The notes beneath the pieces are model-generated. The model made no database searches and was not told the DNA's origin. It saw only the letters and a list, made by a program, of their open reading frames with translations. Of a stretch of DNA of 64,000 nucleotides, positions 63,952-64,000 are shown piece after piece (positions within the stretch are counted from its first letter, which is position 1; each line of letters starts with the position of its first letter). The translations under genes were made by a program, and so were the position numbers. The stretch covers positions 3,596,001-3,660,000 of the forward strand of contig NZ_CP107954.1 in the NCBI RefSeq assembly GCF_036067295.1. Direction: 5' to 3'. The DNA is from Kribbella sp. NBC_00382. Lineage in GTDB: Bacteria > Actinomycetota > Actinomycetes > Propionibacteriales > Kribbellaceae.

Positions 63952-64000
63952 CCCTGGGTACAGGACGGCGTGCGGCTGAGAAGAGTCAACGTCGACCGGC

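Overview
This is a high-GC actinobacterial chromosome segment. GTG starts are common, termini overlap often, and it carries actinobacterial families: Scr1-type HTH/DUF397, snapalysin, SoxR without SoxS, deazaflavin-dependent oxidoreductases and an MsiK-type ATPase. The gene mix resembles Kribbella or a relative in Nocardioidales, but that is inference, since no rRNA or marker gene is present.

Layout. 1-8.9 kb: the tail of a membrane-anchored CU044_5270-like protein, an ABC exporter pair, a YfhO-like membrane protein divergent from a GT2 glycosyltransferase, and a shared sugar-ABC ATPase opposite a LacI regulator with a palindromic operator. 8.87-9.75 kb: a T-free hexamer/heptamer tandem repeat, a duplicated degenerate unit and a fragment of a second lacI-like gene. 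9.8-13.6 kb: two tandem copies of a Scr1-type regulator locus; the divergent membrane-protein gene is intact in one copy and reduced to its ends in the other. 13.6-30 kb: ordinary chromosome (snapalysin, SoxR, TetR regulators, DEAD-box helicase, SelA-like enzyme, penicillin acylase, a beta-glucosidase/MFS pair, gamma carbonic anhydrase, LysR/EamA). 30-37 kb: an orphan response regulator, a decayed LysR/dialkylglycine-decarboxylase pair, and an M4 protease with a long, promoter- and hairpin-bearing leader region. 37-43.5 kb: small regulator-plus-enzyme cassettes (MarR/hydrolase, TetR/SDR-cupin-DDN-hydrolase, winged helix/membrane protein, TetR), several with obvious operator palindromes.

44,085-60,155 is the most interesting part. 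It is a ~16 kb island bounded by a 38-bp direct repeat (37/38 identical) that is the 3' part of tRNA-Thr(TGT); the intact tRNA lies at the right end. I see no integrase. Essentially all recognisable cargo is anti-DNA defence: an orphan PD-(D/E)XK-like protein, a type I restriction-modification locus in the unusual order hsdR-hsdS-mrr-(unknown)-hsdM, a helicase-less type ISP-like methylase/nuclease, and a protein joining a GmrSD-type DUF262/HNH module to a Schlafen-type AlbA_2 domain. The left end abuts an alpha/beta-hydrolase gene that lost its N-terminus exactly at the att repeat.

60.2-64 kb: an MFS transporter, a 3-ketosphinganine-reductase-like SDR, a cupin, a GlxA-type regulator and a STAS protein.
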